A stretch of 64,000 nt of DNA from NCBI RefSeq assembly GCF_001746295.1, contig NZ_MJAH01000002.1, forward strand, positions 539,762-603,761, read 5' to 3'. The position numbers and the translations under genes are program-made. Shown one piece after another: positions 52,165 to 61,547 of the stretch. The notes under the pieces are model-generated. The model had not been told where the DNA came from, made no database searches, and was given only the letters and a program-made list of their open reading frames with translations. Origin of the DNA: Streptomyces sp. LUP47B. Its GTDB lineage: Bacteria; Actinomycetota; Actinomycetes; Streptomycetales; Streptomycetaceae. Position 1 is the stretch's first letter. Each line of letters starts with the position of its first letter.

Positions 52165-53736
52165 ATGCACCTGAGACCAGTCATCACATCCGTCGGCCTC
52201 ATCGCCGGCACGCTCGTCGCACTGTCCGGCACCACAGCGCAGGCCGCCACCACCCGCTACGAGGCCGAGTCCGCGCCCGCCACCTGCACCGGAGCCGTCG
52301 AGACCGAGTACGCCGGCTACTCCGGCAGCGGCTTCTGCAACGGCACCAACGCCACCGGCGCCTACGCCCAGTTCACCGTGTCCGCACCCGCATCGGGCAC
52401 GGCGACCCTGAGCGTCCGCTTCGCCAACGGCACCACCACCGCCCGCCCCGCGGACATCATCGTGAACGGCACGACGGTCTCCTCGGCGTCCTTCGAGTCC
52501 ACCGGCGCCTGGACCGGCTGGACCACCAAGACCCTCACCGTCCCGGTGAACTCCGGCAGCAACACGATCCGGCTCAACCCCACCACCGCGAACGGCCTGC
52601 CCAACGTCGACTACCTGGACGCCGAGACGTCCGGCACGACGACCCCGCCGCCGTCGAGCAGCGCCCTGTACGTGTCACCGAGCGGCACCGACGGCGCGGC
52701 CGGCACGGTGACCGCCCCGACCACCCTCACCTCGGCGATCAGCCGTATCTCGGCCGGCGGCACGATCTACATGCGCGGTGGGACGTACGCCTACTCCTCG
52801 ACGGTGACCATCCCGGCCGGCAGCAACGGCACCTCGTCCGCACGCACCACGCTCTCCGCCTACCCGGGCGAGACACCGGTGCTCAACTTCTCGGCACAGA
52901 GCGAGAGTTCCACCAACCGGGGAATCCAGCTCAACGCCAACTACTGGAAGATCTACGGCCTCGTCGTCGAACGCGCCGGGGACAACGGCATCTACGTGGG
53001 CGGCAGCAACAACGTCGTCGAGCGCACGGTGACCCGCTTCAACCGTGACACCGGCCTCCAGCTGGGCCGGATCGCCTCCTCCACCCCGGCGAGCCAGTGG
53101 CCGGCCAACAACCTGATCCTGAGCGCCGAATCCCACGACAACGCCGACTCCGACGGCGAGGACGCCGACGGCTTCGCCGCGAAGCTCACCACCGGCACCG
53201 GGAACGTGTTCCGGTACACCGTCTCGCACAACAACATCGACGACGGCTGGGACCTCTACACCAAGACCGACACCGGCGCGATCGGCCCGGTGACCATCGA
53301 GTACTCGCTGTCCTACGGCAACGGCACGCTCACCGACGGCTCCCAGGCCGGCAACGGCGACCGCAACGGCTTCAAGCTCGGCGGCGACGACATCGCGGTC
53401 AACCACGTGGTGCGGCACAGCGTCGCCTACGGCAACGGCCACCACGGGTTCACCTACAACAGCAACCCCGGCTCGATGACCATCACGAGCAACGTCTCCA
53501 TCGCCAACACCGAGCGCAACTTCAACTTCGAGACCGGCACCTCGGTCTTCCGCAGCAACACCTCGTGCAACAGCGGAGGCAACGACCGGTACGCCGGTGA
53601 CGCCGACAGCTCCAACCAGTTCTGGTCCGGCACCAACGGCTCCCGCTGTTCCACCTACGCGGGCGCCCTGGGCTGGTCCTACGCCTCCGACGGCAGCCTG
53701 GTCGTGACCTTCGGCGGCAAGCCGGTCACGCTGTAG
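52165..53736 (+). CDS. secreted pectate lyase, family PL9, with CBM35-like domain
   Basis: A 523-aa exported protein. Signal peptide at 1-27, a CBM35-like carbohydrate-binding domain (about 31-155) beginning RYEAESAPATC, a short Pro/Ser linker, and a parallel beta-helix catalytic domain starting ALYVSPSGTDGAAG. The segment EDADGFAAKLTTG, with Lys340 as the likely base, and DDGWDLYTK match PL9 lyases, which cleave polygalacturonate by beta-elimination with calcium. The ATG at 52165 has GGAGA upstream. A sugar-responsive promoter precedes it. Confidence 0.85.
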   Translation: MHLRPVITSVGLIAGTLVALSGTTAQAATTRYEAESAPATCTGAVETEYAGYSGSGFCNGTNATGAYAQFTVSAPASGTATLSVRFANGTTTARPADIIVNGTTVSSASFESTGAWTGWTTKTLTVPVNSGSNTIRLNPTTANGLPNVDYLDAETSGTTTPPPSSSALYVSPSGTDGAAGTVTAPTTLTSAISRISAGGTIYMRGGTYAYSSTVTIPAGSNGTSSARTTLSAYPGETPVLNFSAQSESSTNRGIQLNANYWKIYGLVVERAGDNGIYVGGSNNVVERTVTRFNRDTGLQLGRIASSTPASQWPANNLILSAESHDNADSDGEDADGFAAKLTTGTGNVFRYTVSHNNIDDGWDLYTKTDTGAIGPVTIEYSLSYGNGTLTDGSQAGNGDRNGFKLGGDDIAVNHVVRHSVAYGNGHHGFTYNSNPGSMTITSNVSIANTERNFNFETGTSVFRSNTSCNSGGNDRYAGDADSSNQFWSGTNGSRCSTYAGALGWSYASDGSLVVTFGGKPVTL

Positions 53737-53744
53737 TACACCGC

Positions 53745-53782
53745 GGGGACCCCGGGCCGCGTGATCCGTACCCGGGGTCCCC
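53745..53782. terminator. bidirectional terminator after the pectate lyase gene
   Basis: GGGGACCCCGGG (53745-53756) pairs exactly with CCCGGGGTCCCC (53771-53782) over a 14-nt loop, between convergent genes. Confidence 0.75.
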
Positions 53783-53788
53783 TCGTCT

Positions 53789-54109
53789 TCACTGCTTGGG
53801 CGCGGCCTGCTGGACGACCTCGAAGGTCCACAGCGTCGAGCCGGAGGCGGCGGGCCTGGGACGGCCCTGCTCGCCGCCGCCCCCGTGCGAGGCCTGCGAC
53901 ATCCCGGACATCCACTTCTGGAAGTCCTCCTCGCCACGCCAGCGCGTGTAGACGAGGTAGGTGTCGGTGCCCTCGACGGGGCGCAGCAGCTCGAACCACT
54001 CGAATCCGTCCGAGTTCTCGACGGTCCCCGCGCGAGAGGCGAACCGCTTCTCCAGCGTCTCGCGCTGCTCCTCGGGGACCGTGAGGACGTTGATCTTGAC
54101 GATGCTCAT
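53789..54109 (-). CDS. antibiotic biosynthesis monooxygenase-like protein
   Basis: A 106-aa dimeric ferredoxin-like protein of the ABM/HmoB type, beginning MSIVKINVLTVPEEQRETLE and containing the WRGEEDFQKWMSG segment. Such proteins act as small oxygenases or heme-degrading enzymes; this one is probably a general actinobacterial type rather than part of a biosynthetic cluster. The start at 54109 is chosen because homologues begin MSIVKI; an in-frame ATG lies at 54118. Confidence 0.8.
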   Translation of the reverse strand: MSIVKINVLTVPEEQRETLEKRFASRAGTVENSDGFEWFELLRPVEGTDTYLVYTRWRGEEDFQKWMSGMSQASHGGGGEQGRPRPAASGSTLWTFEVVQQAAPKQ

Positions 54110-54145
54110 GACGGCCATTGTGCGCCACCGGGCATCAGAGGGACG

Positions 54146-55138
54146 TCAGCGTGCCGCGGCCCGGGCGGGCACCTCGCCCTTCCCACCGACGACGGCGGTC
54201 TTCATCACGGCGGTGGTGCCGAACAGGGTCTCGGTCGTGATGCCCCGGTCCGGGTCGGTGACGTAGAAGCGGGAGCCGAGCAGGGCGAGGGTCTCCTTGT
54301 CGAAGATCCACTCGTCGCGGGTGGCGAAGCCGGTGTCGTCGAGGGTGATGGCGATCCCGTGCCGGCCGGCCGCGTCGACGGCGTCGGGGATCTCCCGCAC
54401 ACCTGGCAGCTTCGCGGCCGCCTTGTAGAAGGCGGCGGCGTTCGCGGGCGGCATGATCGTGCCGCCGATCAGATCGCCGATCAGGGAGAAGACCGCCTGG
54501 TCCCGCGATTCGCCCTCGACCGGCCTGGCCTCCTTGCGGAGCCTGGCGAGCAGGGCGTCGGGGTCGGTGGGCAGCGAGGCCAGCCACCGGTAGGTGGGGT
54601 GGTCGACGCCCGCCGGACGGGGATCGGGGGACTCGATGGGGAGCATCTGGTCCGGCATGATCGCGTCCTTGCCGCTGGCCTTGATCCACCCGGTGACCCG
54701 GAGCGGGCCGGGGTCCTGGGAGGTCCAGCGCTCCTCGGTGTGCAGGGCGCCGAGCCGCACGGGGCCACTGAAGTCGCCCTTGTTCTCGCGCTCCAGCGTC
54801 CTGACGTACACGAACTGGTCGTCCCGCACCCGGACCGTGTCGCTGGCCATGGCGGCCGTGGCGATCCGGTTGAGGGTGACGGAGGCGCCGGCCGTGGTCA
54901 CCGACGGGGCGGACCCGGTCGCCGGGCCGCGGCCGTCCACGGAGAGGGTCACGAGCAGGGCGCCGGCCAGGGCCGCGGAGGCCAGCGGAACCAGTACGGC
55001 GGGCCGCAGGAACCGGCTCCGCCGAGGCGTGACCGCTGTGTCGTGATCGATCTGCTGCATCAGTACGTCCTTGAAGTGACGGTGGCACTCCGGCGGGAGG
55101 TCCCACTCCGCCGACAACAGTTCCTCGGCCTCGCTCAT
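54146..55138 (-). CDS. CU044_5270-family membrane protein, sigma-factor partner
   Basis: A 330-aa protein with one membrane segment (about 46-66), a short cytosolic N-terminus and a large external domain typical of the CU044_5270 family. Its ATG overlaps the stop of the ECF sigma factor gene (ATGA at 55135-55138), so it is a candidate anti-sigma factor or sensor. No zinc-binding anti-sigma motif is visible in the N-terminal 45 residues. Confidence 0.85.
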   Translation of the reverse strand: MSEAEELLSAEWDLPPECHRHFKDVLMQQIDHDTAVTPRRSRFLRPAVLVPLASAALAGALLVTLSVDGRGPATGSAPSVTTAGASVTLNRIATAAMASDTVRVRDDQFVYVRTLERENKGDFSGPVRLGALHTEERWTSQDPGPLRVTGWIKASGKDAIMPDQMLPIESPDPRPAGVDHPTYRWLASLPTDPDALLARLRKEARPVEGESRDQAVFSLIGDLIGGTIMPPANAAAFYKAAAKLPGVREIPDAVDAAGRHGIAITLDDTGFATRDEWIFDKETLALLGSRFYVTDPDRGITTETLFGTTAVMKTAVVGGKGEVPARAAAR

Positions 55139-55767
55139 CGGGTCTCCTCCCGCAGGAACAGGGCCGCGAGCGCGGCCTCACTCTCCATCTCTCCGTGGGC
55201 CCGGGGTGGTTCCGTCCTGGTTCGCCCCTGTTCCTCCGCGCTCAGTCGCGCGAGCCGGGCCCGGGCGCGGGACAGCCGGGAGCGCACCGTGCCGACCGGG
55301 ACGCCGAGCGCTTCTGCGGCCTGCCGGTAGTCGAGCCCGGCGGACACGCACAGCGCGAGCACCTCACGGTCCTGCCGTCCGATCCGGCCCAGCGCCCGGT
55401 GTACGACGGCCAGTCGGCGGGCGTCGTCGATCCTGCCCGCGGTCTCCTCGGCGAAGTCCTCGACCGGGCGCGGCTCGGGGCTGCGGGCCAGGAAGGCGAG
55501 CCTGCGCCGCAGACCCCGGTTGGCGTTGTACGCCTTGTGCGTGGCGATGCCGAGCAGCCAGGGCTTGAGCGAGCCGCCCTCCGCCTCCACCGTCTGTCTC
55601 GTCCGCCAGGCGGCGAGGAAGGTCTCGGACATCGCCTCCTCGGCCTCCGCCCAGTTCCCGGTCAGCCGCAGGGCATGGTTGTAGACCGCCCGCGCGTACC
55701 GGTCGTACAGCTCCCCGAACGCCGCCCGGTCACCGGCCCGGATCCGTGCCCGGTCCGGTTCCGCCAC
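55135..55767 (-). CDS. ECF-type RNA polymerase sigma factor
   Basis: A 210-aa sigma factor with region 2 (FGELYDRYARAVYNHALRLT, then EEAMSETFLAAWR) and region 4 (LDYRQAAEALGVPVGTVRSR). It is co-transcribed and translationally coupled with the CU044_5270 gene. The GTG at 55767, preceded by GAGGGAA, gives the usual N-terminus; longer starts are possible. The absence of long extensions places it among simple ECF factors. Confidence 0.9.
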   Translation of the reverse strand: MAEPDRARIRAGDRAAFGELYDRYARAVYNHALRLTGNWAEAEEAMSETFLAAWRTRQTVEAEGGSLKPWLLGIATHKAYNANRGLRRRLAFLARSPEPRPVEDFAEETAGRIDDARRLAVVHRALGRIGRQDREVLALCVSAGLDYRQAAEALGVPVGTVRSRLSRARARLARLSAEEQGRTRTEPPRAHGEMESEAALAALFLREETR

Positions 55768-55888
55768 TTCTGTTTCCCTCACACCCGTAACGCTCCGCAC
55801 CTCGACCCGCAGTTCCTGTGCTCTGCGCCACACACCCCGCCGACATCGCCCCGCACAAGCCTGCCCGCGCAGCGCTTACGCTGCGTCC

Positions 55889-56236
55889 ATGGAGCAGCGA
55901 GAGGTCATGCAGAACGTCGTCGGCATCCTCACCGAGGCACTGGAGATGCGCCGGCAGGCCCGCGAACACCCCGACCGGCAGGCCGCGCTGACCGGGGCGA
56001 TCTCCGCGCTTCTCGTGGAGACCCTCCCACGGATCCACCTGCCCGCGGACGCCAGTGGCCTCGCGGCGGCGGACGCCGTGGCCGAGGAGCTGGGGCCCGC
56101 CATCGCGAGCATCGCCAACTGTTTCGCGTTCGCCTTCGTACGGCTGGCCGAGGTCCACGACGAGGGCCGCACCGACACCTCCGCGGAGGTGCTGCGGCAC
56201 ATCTCCCTCCAGTTCGCGGGCGGCGCGCAGAACTAG
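55889..56236 (+). CDS. small helical protein of unknown function, leaderless
   Basis: A 115-aa mostly helical protein without recognised motifs. TACGCT at 55877-55882 lies exactly 6 nt before the ATG and no ribosome-binding site is present, so the mRNA should begin at the start codon. It is divergent from the sigma factor gene and could be part of its regulon. Function unknown. Confidence 0.65.
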   Translation: MEQREVMQNVVGILTEALEMRRQAREHPDRQAALTGAISALLVETLPRIHLPADASGLAAADAVAEELGPAIASIANCFAFAFVRLAEVHDEGRTDTSAEVLRHISLQFAGGAQN

Positions 56237-56376
56237 CCGCGAGCCCGTCGACATTCCCGCGGCGAATCGACATCCGATCCGGCGCGAGCGACGAACAGCA
56301 TCAGGGAAGCACCGGAACGGGCTCCCGGGGCGACGAGGGAGGCACCGGGCGCCCGTTCGTGTGCGGTGGGGCGGGG

Positions 56377-57291
56377 TCACCGTTCGGACAGGCCCAGCCG
56401 GCCCCGGGTCGCGGCCAGCAGGATCAGGGCCGCCGCCGTCGTGCTGAGGAGGAGGGCGTGGGCGAGGTCGCGGTCGGACAGCGAGGGGAACATGTCCGAC
56501 CAGGCGATGGAGAAGAAGTTGTTGACGCCGGTGTGCAGCAGCATGACCAGCGGCATGCTCTCGCCGGACTTGTTGAACACCCAGGTCATCACGCAGCTGA
56601 ACGTGATCGTCATCGCGATGAACTCCACCGGCACGGTCCACGCCACGTGCGGCCCGCCGCCCCACTCCGTGAGGAACAGCGGCAGGTGCCAGCAGCCCCA
56701 CAGCGCGCCGACGAAGAGGGTCGCGTGCAGAGGGCCGTAGCGGCGCTGCATCCGCGGCATCGCGAACTCCCGCCAGCCGGGCTCCTCCGCGAGACCGGTG
56801 GTGATCATCTGGATGAGCAGTCCGGGAAGGAAGGCGGCGAGGACCGTCACGGGCGGCAGGGCGGGACCGCGGCCGGCCAGCGCGGCCGAGGCGAGGGTCA
56901 GCGTGGCCGGCACCGCGAGCAGGACGATCAGGTACCAGCGCCAGCTCACCTTGAACTTGGTCATCCTGGCCCGCCAGGTCCGCAGGCCCGCGCGTCCCTC
57001 CGTGATGCCGGTGACCAGCAGGGCCGAGGCGATCGGGCCGAGGTAGGCGCCGGGCAGGACGCCCGTGACCTGGGTGGTGCCGCCGGAGCCGGGGAAGGCG
57101 AAGTGCCAGACGCCGAGGCCGTTCTCGGAGAGGACGTACGGCGTCCAGGCGGCCCAGCTCAGTGCGAAGGCCAGTGTGAAGAACCAGGTCAGGGGGTTGC
57201 GGCGGATGCTGCCGCGCAGCCCGCCGTCCGCCTGCGGAGCGGGTCGGTTCTCGGTGCCGGTGTCGGTGCTCACGGGGACTTGGACGCTCAC
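56377..57291 (-). CDS. CPBP-family intramembrane metalloprotease
   Basis: A 304-aa protein with about eight membrane segments. The CPBP/Abi motifs are EE at 169-170 in AEEPGWREFAMPRMQRR and His202 in LWGCWHLPLFL, followed by LHTGVNN. Related proteins (Rce1-like) cleave membrane-linked substrates or protect against peptides. The GTG at 57291 has AAGGGA upstream. It follows the response regulator gene on the same strand. Confidence 0.85.
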   Translation of the reverse strand: MSVQVPVSTDTGTENRPAPQADGGLRGSIRRNPLTWFFTLAFALSWAAWTPYVLSENGLGVWHFAFPGSGGTTQVTGVLPGAYLGPIASALLVTGITEGRAGLRTWRARMTKFKVSWRWYLIVLLAVPATLTLASAALAGRGPALPPVTVLAAFLPGLLIQMITTGLAEEPGWREFAMPRMQRRYGPLHATLFVGALWGCWHLPLFLTEWGGGPHVAWTVPVEFIAMTITFSCVMTWVFNKSGESMPLVMLLHTGVNNFFSIAWSDMFPSLSDRDLAHALLLSTTAAALILLAATRGRLGLSER

Positions 57292-57397
57292 CGCGGATCC
57301 CTTCGGAGGGGGCTGATGTGATGGCTCCAGCACACCAGCGCGGCGCCCTGGGATCATTGCCGCGCACGCCCCGACTCCCGGTACAGCAGGCTGTACC

Positions 57398-58057
57398 TCA
57401 GCGGGCCCGGCGCGCGTCCTCCAGGTAGCGCAACACCGCCGCCACCCGCCGGTCCACCTGGTCCGTGGGCGCCAGGTCCAGCTTCGCGAAGATGCTCCGG
57501 ATGTGCTTGTGCACGGCCCCGTCGGTCACGAACAGCTTCTCCGCGATGGCGCTGTTGCCCAACCCCTCGGCCATCAGGGCGAGTACGTCCTTCTCGCGCG
57601 GGCTGAGCCGCTCCAGTCGGGTGTCCTCACGGGACCGCGTGAACAACTGCGCGACGACCTCGGGGTCGATGGCGGTGCCGCCGGACGCCACCCGGCGCAG
57701 CGCGTCGAGGAACTCCTCGACCCGGCCGACCCGTTCCTTGAGCAGATAGCCCAGCCCGCCGACCCCGCCGGTCAGCAGCTCGGTCGCGAAGCTCTGCTCG
57801 ACGTAGGCGGAGAGCACGAGGACGGCGAGCCCGGGCCTGCGCCGCCGGGCCTCGACGGCCGCGCGGATCCCCTCGTCGGTGTGCGTGGGCGGCATCCGTA
57901 CGTCGAGGATGGCCACGTCGGGCTGGTGCGCGTCGATGGCGTCGAGCGCGCCCTCGGCGGTGCCGGCGGTGCCGACCACGTCCAGCCCCTCGGCACGCAA
58001 CAGGAGGGCGAGCCCCTCCCGCAGCAGGGCGTCGTCCTCGGCGATCACGATCCGCAT
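57398..58057 (-). CDS. NarL/LuxR-type response regulator
   Basis: A 219-aa regulator: receiver domain with Asp52 (AILDVRMPP) as phosphoacceptor and acidic pair near EDD, then a LuxR HTH (LSPREKDVLALMAEGLGNSAIAE). Its partner is the kinase encoded at 58392. In most such pairs the genes overlap; here 334 bp with duplicated sequence intervenes. Confidence 0.93.
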   Translation of the reverse strand: MRIVIAEDDALLREGLALLLRAEGLDVVGTAGTAEGALDAIDAHQPDVAILDVRMPPTHTDEGIRAAVEARRRRPGLAVLVLSAYVEQSFATELLTGGVGGLGYLLKERVGRVEEFLDALRRVASGGTAIDPEVVAQLFTRSREDTRLERLSPREKDVLALMAEGLGNSAIAEKLFVTDGAVHKHIRSIFAKLDLAPTDQVDRRVAAVLRYLEDARRAR

Positions 58058-58417
58058 GGCAGGTCCATCTCCAGGTTCATCCGGCCGCCCGACGAACTCG
58101 CCGGACGAGCAACGTCCTCACACAGGGCCACGGCCCCACCCCGCACGACGAAGCGCCCAGTCACAGACAGCCGCTCGGCGCTCCTACCGGCAGATCCGCC
58201 ACTGCCGCCAACGGACACGCCCGGCGGCCCCGCCGAACGAAGAACGCCCTCACACCCGGCCACGCCCCACCCCACACAGCCACTCACACACCGCACGGCA
58301 GGTCCGCCACCCCAGCCAACGGGCACGCCCGGCGGCCCCGCCGAACGAAGAACGCCCTCACACCCGGCCACGCCCCACCCCACACAGCCGCTCACACACC
58401 GCACGGCAGGTCCGCCT
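58058..58417. repeat. 108-bp duplication between kinase and regulator genes
   Basis: AACGGRCACGCCCGGCGGCC recurs at 58210 and 58318, and CTCACACACCGCACGGCAGG recurs from 58283 to 58391, an exact 108-bp period. The second copy's end is the 3' end of the kinase gene. A more diverged copy of the same 3' end (GGCAGGTCCATCTCCAG) touches the regulator start. The remaining 150 bp carry no gene. Confidence 0.75.
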
Positions 58418-59597
58418 CCAGTACCGTCGGGCCGCCCGGTGGGCTCGTCAGGTGGAGGGTGCCGTCGTGGGCGGCGAGGCGGTGGCGGATGCCGGTGAGG
58501 CCGGAGCCGGCGTGCTCGTCGGCGCCGCCCCGGCCGTCGTCCGTGATCCGCAGCAGGAGCCGTGAGCCGGGGGCGCGGACCGTGATCGTGGCCCGGGACG
58601 CCCTGCTGTGCTTGGCGATGTTGGTCAGCGCCTCGGCCGCGACGAAGTACGCGGTCGCCTCGACGGAGGCCGCACATCGCCGCGGCATCTCGACGTCGAC
58701 CGTGCACGGCACCGCGCTCTCCGCCGCGAGCCCGGTGAGCGCCCCGGCCAGCCCCCGGTCCGCGAGCACCGGCGGCAGGATGCTGCGGGAGACGGTCCGC
58801 AGCTCGGCCAGCGCCTGTTCGGCCGCGGACTGGGCCCGCTCCAGGAGTTCGTCGGCCCCGACCGGATCGCGGGCGACCATGCGGCGGGCGGCCCCGAGCA
58901 GCACGGTCACCGTGACGATCCGGTTCTGGGTGCCGTCGTGCAACGAGCGCTCGATGCGCCGCAGTTCGGTGGCGTGGGCGTCCAGCGCGGCGGCCCGGGT
59001 GGCGGTCAACTCGGCGACGCGCAGGGACAGATCCGCGTCGGGACCGGCCGACAGCAGCCGGCGCCCCGGGCTCGCCTGGAGCCGTGCCATGCCGGGCGTG
59101 AGCCCCAGCATGATGGCGATCCAGCCCACGCCGAGCAGGCACACGGCCAGGGCCTCCGGCCAGGAGTGCGCCACACCGACCCCGATGGACGTGGCGGTCG
59201 CGTCCTTCGGGGTGAGCCGCCAGTACAGCGGAAAGGCGATGTCCCGTACGGCGAGCACCGGCAGGACGAAGCCGAGCAGCCCCAGCGGCAGGCCCACGAC
59301 GAGATGGCGGACCAGCCACAGCAGTTCACGCCGGGTCGTGGGGTCGGCGCGGGCGGCCCACAGCCGCGTCGGCGGGGGCGCGGGGGCGATGACCTCGGGG
59401 CCCCACCGCGCGAGCCGGACGCGTTCCATGCCGGCCAGGGCGTGCAGCACGCGCACCCCGCCGGGCGCCAGCACCAGCCACAACAGCACGAACGGCGCCA
59501 GGACGGCCGTACCGAGTCCGGAGACCAGCTGGCCGAGCGCGGCGGCCGCGGTCATGGCGGTCCCCAGGGCAAGGCTCCTGACGTCGGCGCCGGCCAT
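58392..59597 (-). CDS. NarL-type sensor histidine kinase
   Basis: A 401-aa kinase with about four N-terminal membrane segments, a HisKA_3 region with His220 in IERSLHDGTQNRIV, and a HATPase_c domain (ALTNIAKHSRAS, GGADEHAGSGLTGIRHRL). It pairs with the response regulator at 57398. Its C-terminus (LEADLPCGV) is repeated in the intergenic DNA. The upstream gene on the same strand encodes a sugar-binding lipoprotein. Confidence 0.93.
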   Translation of the reverse strand: MAGADVRSLALGTAMTAAAALGQLVSGLGTAVLAPFVLLWLVLAPGGVRVLHALAGMERVRLARWGPEVIAPAPPPTRLWAARADPTTRRELLWLVRHLVVGLPLGLLGFVLPVLAVRDIAFPLYWRLTPKDATATSIGVGVAHSWPEALAVCLLGVGWIAIMLGLTPGMARLQASPGRRLLSAGPDADLSLRVAELTATRAAALDAHATELRRIERSLHDGTQNRIVTVTVLLGAARRMVARDPVGADELLERAQSAAEQALAELRTVSRSILPPVLADRGLAGALTGLAAESAVPCTVDVEMPRRCAASVEATAYFVAAEALTNIAKHSRASRATITVRAPGSRLLLRITDDGRGGADEHAGSGLTGIRHRLAAHDGTLHLTSPPGGPTVLEADLPCGV

Positions 59598-59691
59598 CCG
59601 AACCCCCCCTCTGGCTGCAGGACAACGACCCTAGGCGGAAAAGGAGTTCGGAGTACGGCCGGAAGGCGGAAAGTACAGCCTGCTGTACCCG

Positions 59692-60786
59692 CTACTTGAG
59701 GCCGATCGCCGCACAGTCCGCCGCGTACTGGGCGGTGCAGATCTGCTTCACGGTGTACACGTCGTCCTTGATCACCGTCTGCCGGATGTTGTCCCTGGTC
59801 AGCGCGACCACCGGCACCAGCAGGGACGGGATGTCCTTCTGGGTGGGGCTGTCGACCTTGTCGCGGATGAGCGCGTCGAACTGGAGGTCGCGGCCCTGGA
59901 TCTTGTACACCGCGATCTGCGCCGCGTTGGTCGCCTCCAGCAGGAAGGACTTGTACACGGTCATGTACTGCTCGCCCGACACGACCCGCTGCACCGCGGC
60001 GAGGCTCGCGTCCTGCCCGGTCACCGGCGGGATCTTCGTGGCCCCCGCCTCCTTGAGCTCGTCGATGACCGCGCCCGCCATGTCGTCGTTGGCCGAGTAG
60101 ACGGCGGCGATGTTGTTCAGTCCGAACGAGGCGATCGCCGCCTTCATGTTGGCCTTGGCGACCGACGGCAGCCAGTCCTTGGTGTCGTACTGCTTGGCGA
60201 TGACGACCTTGCCGTTGAGCTCGTCCAGCGCGCCCTTCTTGAAGAGGGCGGTGTTGGGATCGGCGAGGGAGCCGTTCATCATGACGATCTTGCTTTTCTC
60301 GGCCTTGTCGCCGAGCGCCTCGACGACGGCCCGGCCCTGCACCTCGCCGACGAGCTCGTTGTCGTGCGAGACGTAGGCGTCGATGGGGCCCTGGGCGAGC
60401 CGGTCGTAGGCGATGACGGGTATGCCCGCGTCCTTCGCCTTCTGGACTTCCGGCTCGATCGCCTTGGAGTCCACCGCGTCCACCAGGATCACGTCCACCT
60501 TGTCGGCGACCATCTGCTGGAACTGTTGGCTCTGCCGCTTCTCGCTCGCCCCGGCGTTGGCGTAACTGACCTTGCCCTTGCCGCGGGTGAGGGTCGCGAC
60601 CTCCTTCTTGATGAGCGGGTAGTCGAACCGGTCGAAGCGGCTGGTGTCCCGGTCGGGGAGCAGCAGGCCCAGCGTGATGTCGTCGCCCTTCTTGGGGCTC
60701 ACCGCGGTGTCGCTGCTGCCCACCGAGCAGGAGGTGAGCACAAGGGCCGAGACACAGACGGCCATGACGGAGGGGATGGGGCGCAT
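59692..60786 (-). CDS. XylF-like sugar-binding lipoprotein without transporter genes
   Basis: A 364-aa periplasmic-type binding protein of the pentose/ribose class (peripla_BP_4), with lipobox LTSC and the characteristic ADKVDVILVDAVDSKAIEP and DAGIPVIAYDRL segments. It should bind a sugar at the cell surface. No ABC ATPase or permease gene lies in the neighbourhood, so it may deliver substrate to a transporter elsewhere or act as a sensor for the kinase encoded next. Confidence 0.85.
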   Translation of the reverse strand: MRPIPSVMAVCVSALVLTSCSVGSSDTAVSPKKGDDITLGLLLPDRDTSRFDRFDYPLIKKEVATLTRGKGKVSYANAGASEKRQSQQFQQMVADKVDVILVDAVDSKAIEPEVQKAKDAGIPVIAYDRLAQGPIDAYVSHDNELVGEVQGRAVVEALGDKAEKSKIVMMNGSLADPNTALFKKGALDELNGKVVIAKQYDTKDWLPSVAKANMKAAIASFGLNNIAAVYSANDDMAGAVIDELKEAGATKIPPVTGQDASLAAVQRVVSGEQYMTVYKSFLLEATNAAQIAVYKIQGRDLQFDALIRDKVDSPTQKDIPSLLVPVVALTRDNIRQTVIKDDVYTVKQICTAQYAADCAAIGLK

Positions 60787-60836
60787 GGCGATCCTGTGGG
60801 TGGGGGGCTGTCACGTAGGCGCAACAGTAAGTGCCC

Positions 60837-61547
60837 TCAATCCCGATCAAACGCCCTGACCGTTTCCTTCAAGGGATCACCACTTGGTGTACGCAACTGA
60901 GCACCGATGTCCACAAGTTGCGTTGCGGTCAGCGTGCGCACCATGAGGATCCCGGCGACGGCAGCGCCGACGACGGCGAGATCGGAGACCAGCAGCGTGG
61001 TCACGCCGTGGTAGGCGCGGGCGATGAGGTCGTCGGTGTCGCCGTCGTACATGAGGCCGAGCCCGGTGACCATGCCGACCAGCCACAGCGCCCACCACAC
61101 GTTCACCACGACGGGCAGCTTCCGGTCCGGGGCGCTCTTGTGGTGGATGTCGGCGACGATGCCGCGCGGGATCCAGAGGTTGGCGATCGGCACGAGCCAG
61201 GCGGCGTAGACCCAGATGCCGGCGTAGCGCGGGCGCTCGCCGGACAGGGCCCGCGCGTTGTCCCGCATCCGCCACAGCCAGCCGATGAACAGGGCCGCGC
61301 ACACCAGCGTGAGGATGCTTCCGGCCGAGCTGATCTGGTGGTACGAGTCCTCCAGGGCGTTCAGCGGCCGGTGCCGGCCCTCGCCCTGGTCCGGCGGCCC
61401 GGAGGCGGGCTCCCCCGCGACGGCGAGCCGGATGTCCCACACGGCCCGCAGCGCGTAGGCGGCACCCGCGAGCCCGAGGCCGGCGACGGCGAGGCGGGCG
61501 GAGCCACGCGCCGAGCGCACGGCGGGCCGGACGGTGTTCTCACTCAC
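60837..61547 (-). CDS. DUF4328 membrane protein
   Basis: A 236-aa protein with about five membrane segments, including AGIWVYAAWLVPIANLWIPRG, the signature of DUF4328. Role unknown. GAAGGGGG precedes the GTG start at 61547. It is 50 bp upstream of the binding-protein gene on the same strand. Confidence 0.8.
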   Translation of the reverse strand: MSENTVRPAVRSARGSARLAVAGLGLAGAAYALRAVWDIRLAVAGEPASGPPDQGEGRHRPLNALEDSYHQISSAGSILTLVCAALFIGWLWRMRDNARALSGERPRYAGIWVYAAWLVPIANLWIPRGIVADIHHKSAPDRKLPVVVNVWWALWLVGMVTGLGLMYDGDTDDLIARAYHGVTTLLVSDLAVVGAAVAGILMVRTLTATQLVDIGAQLRTPSGDPLKETVRAFDRD

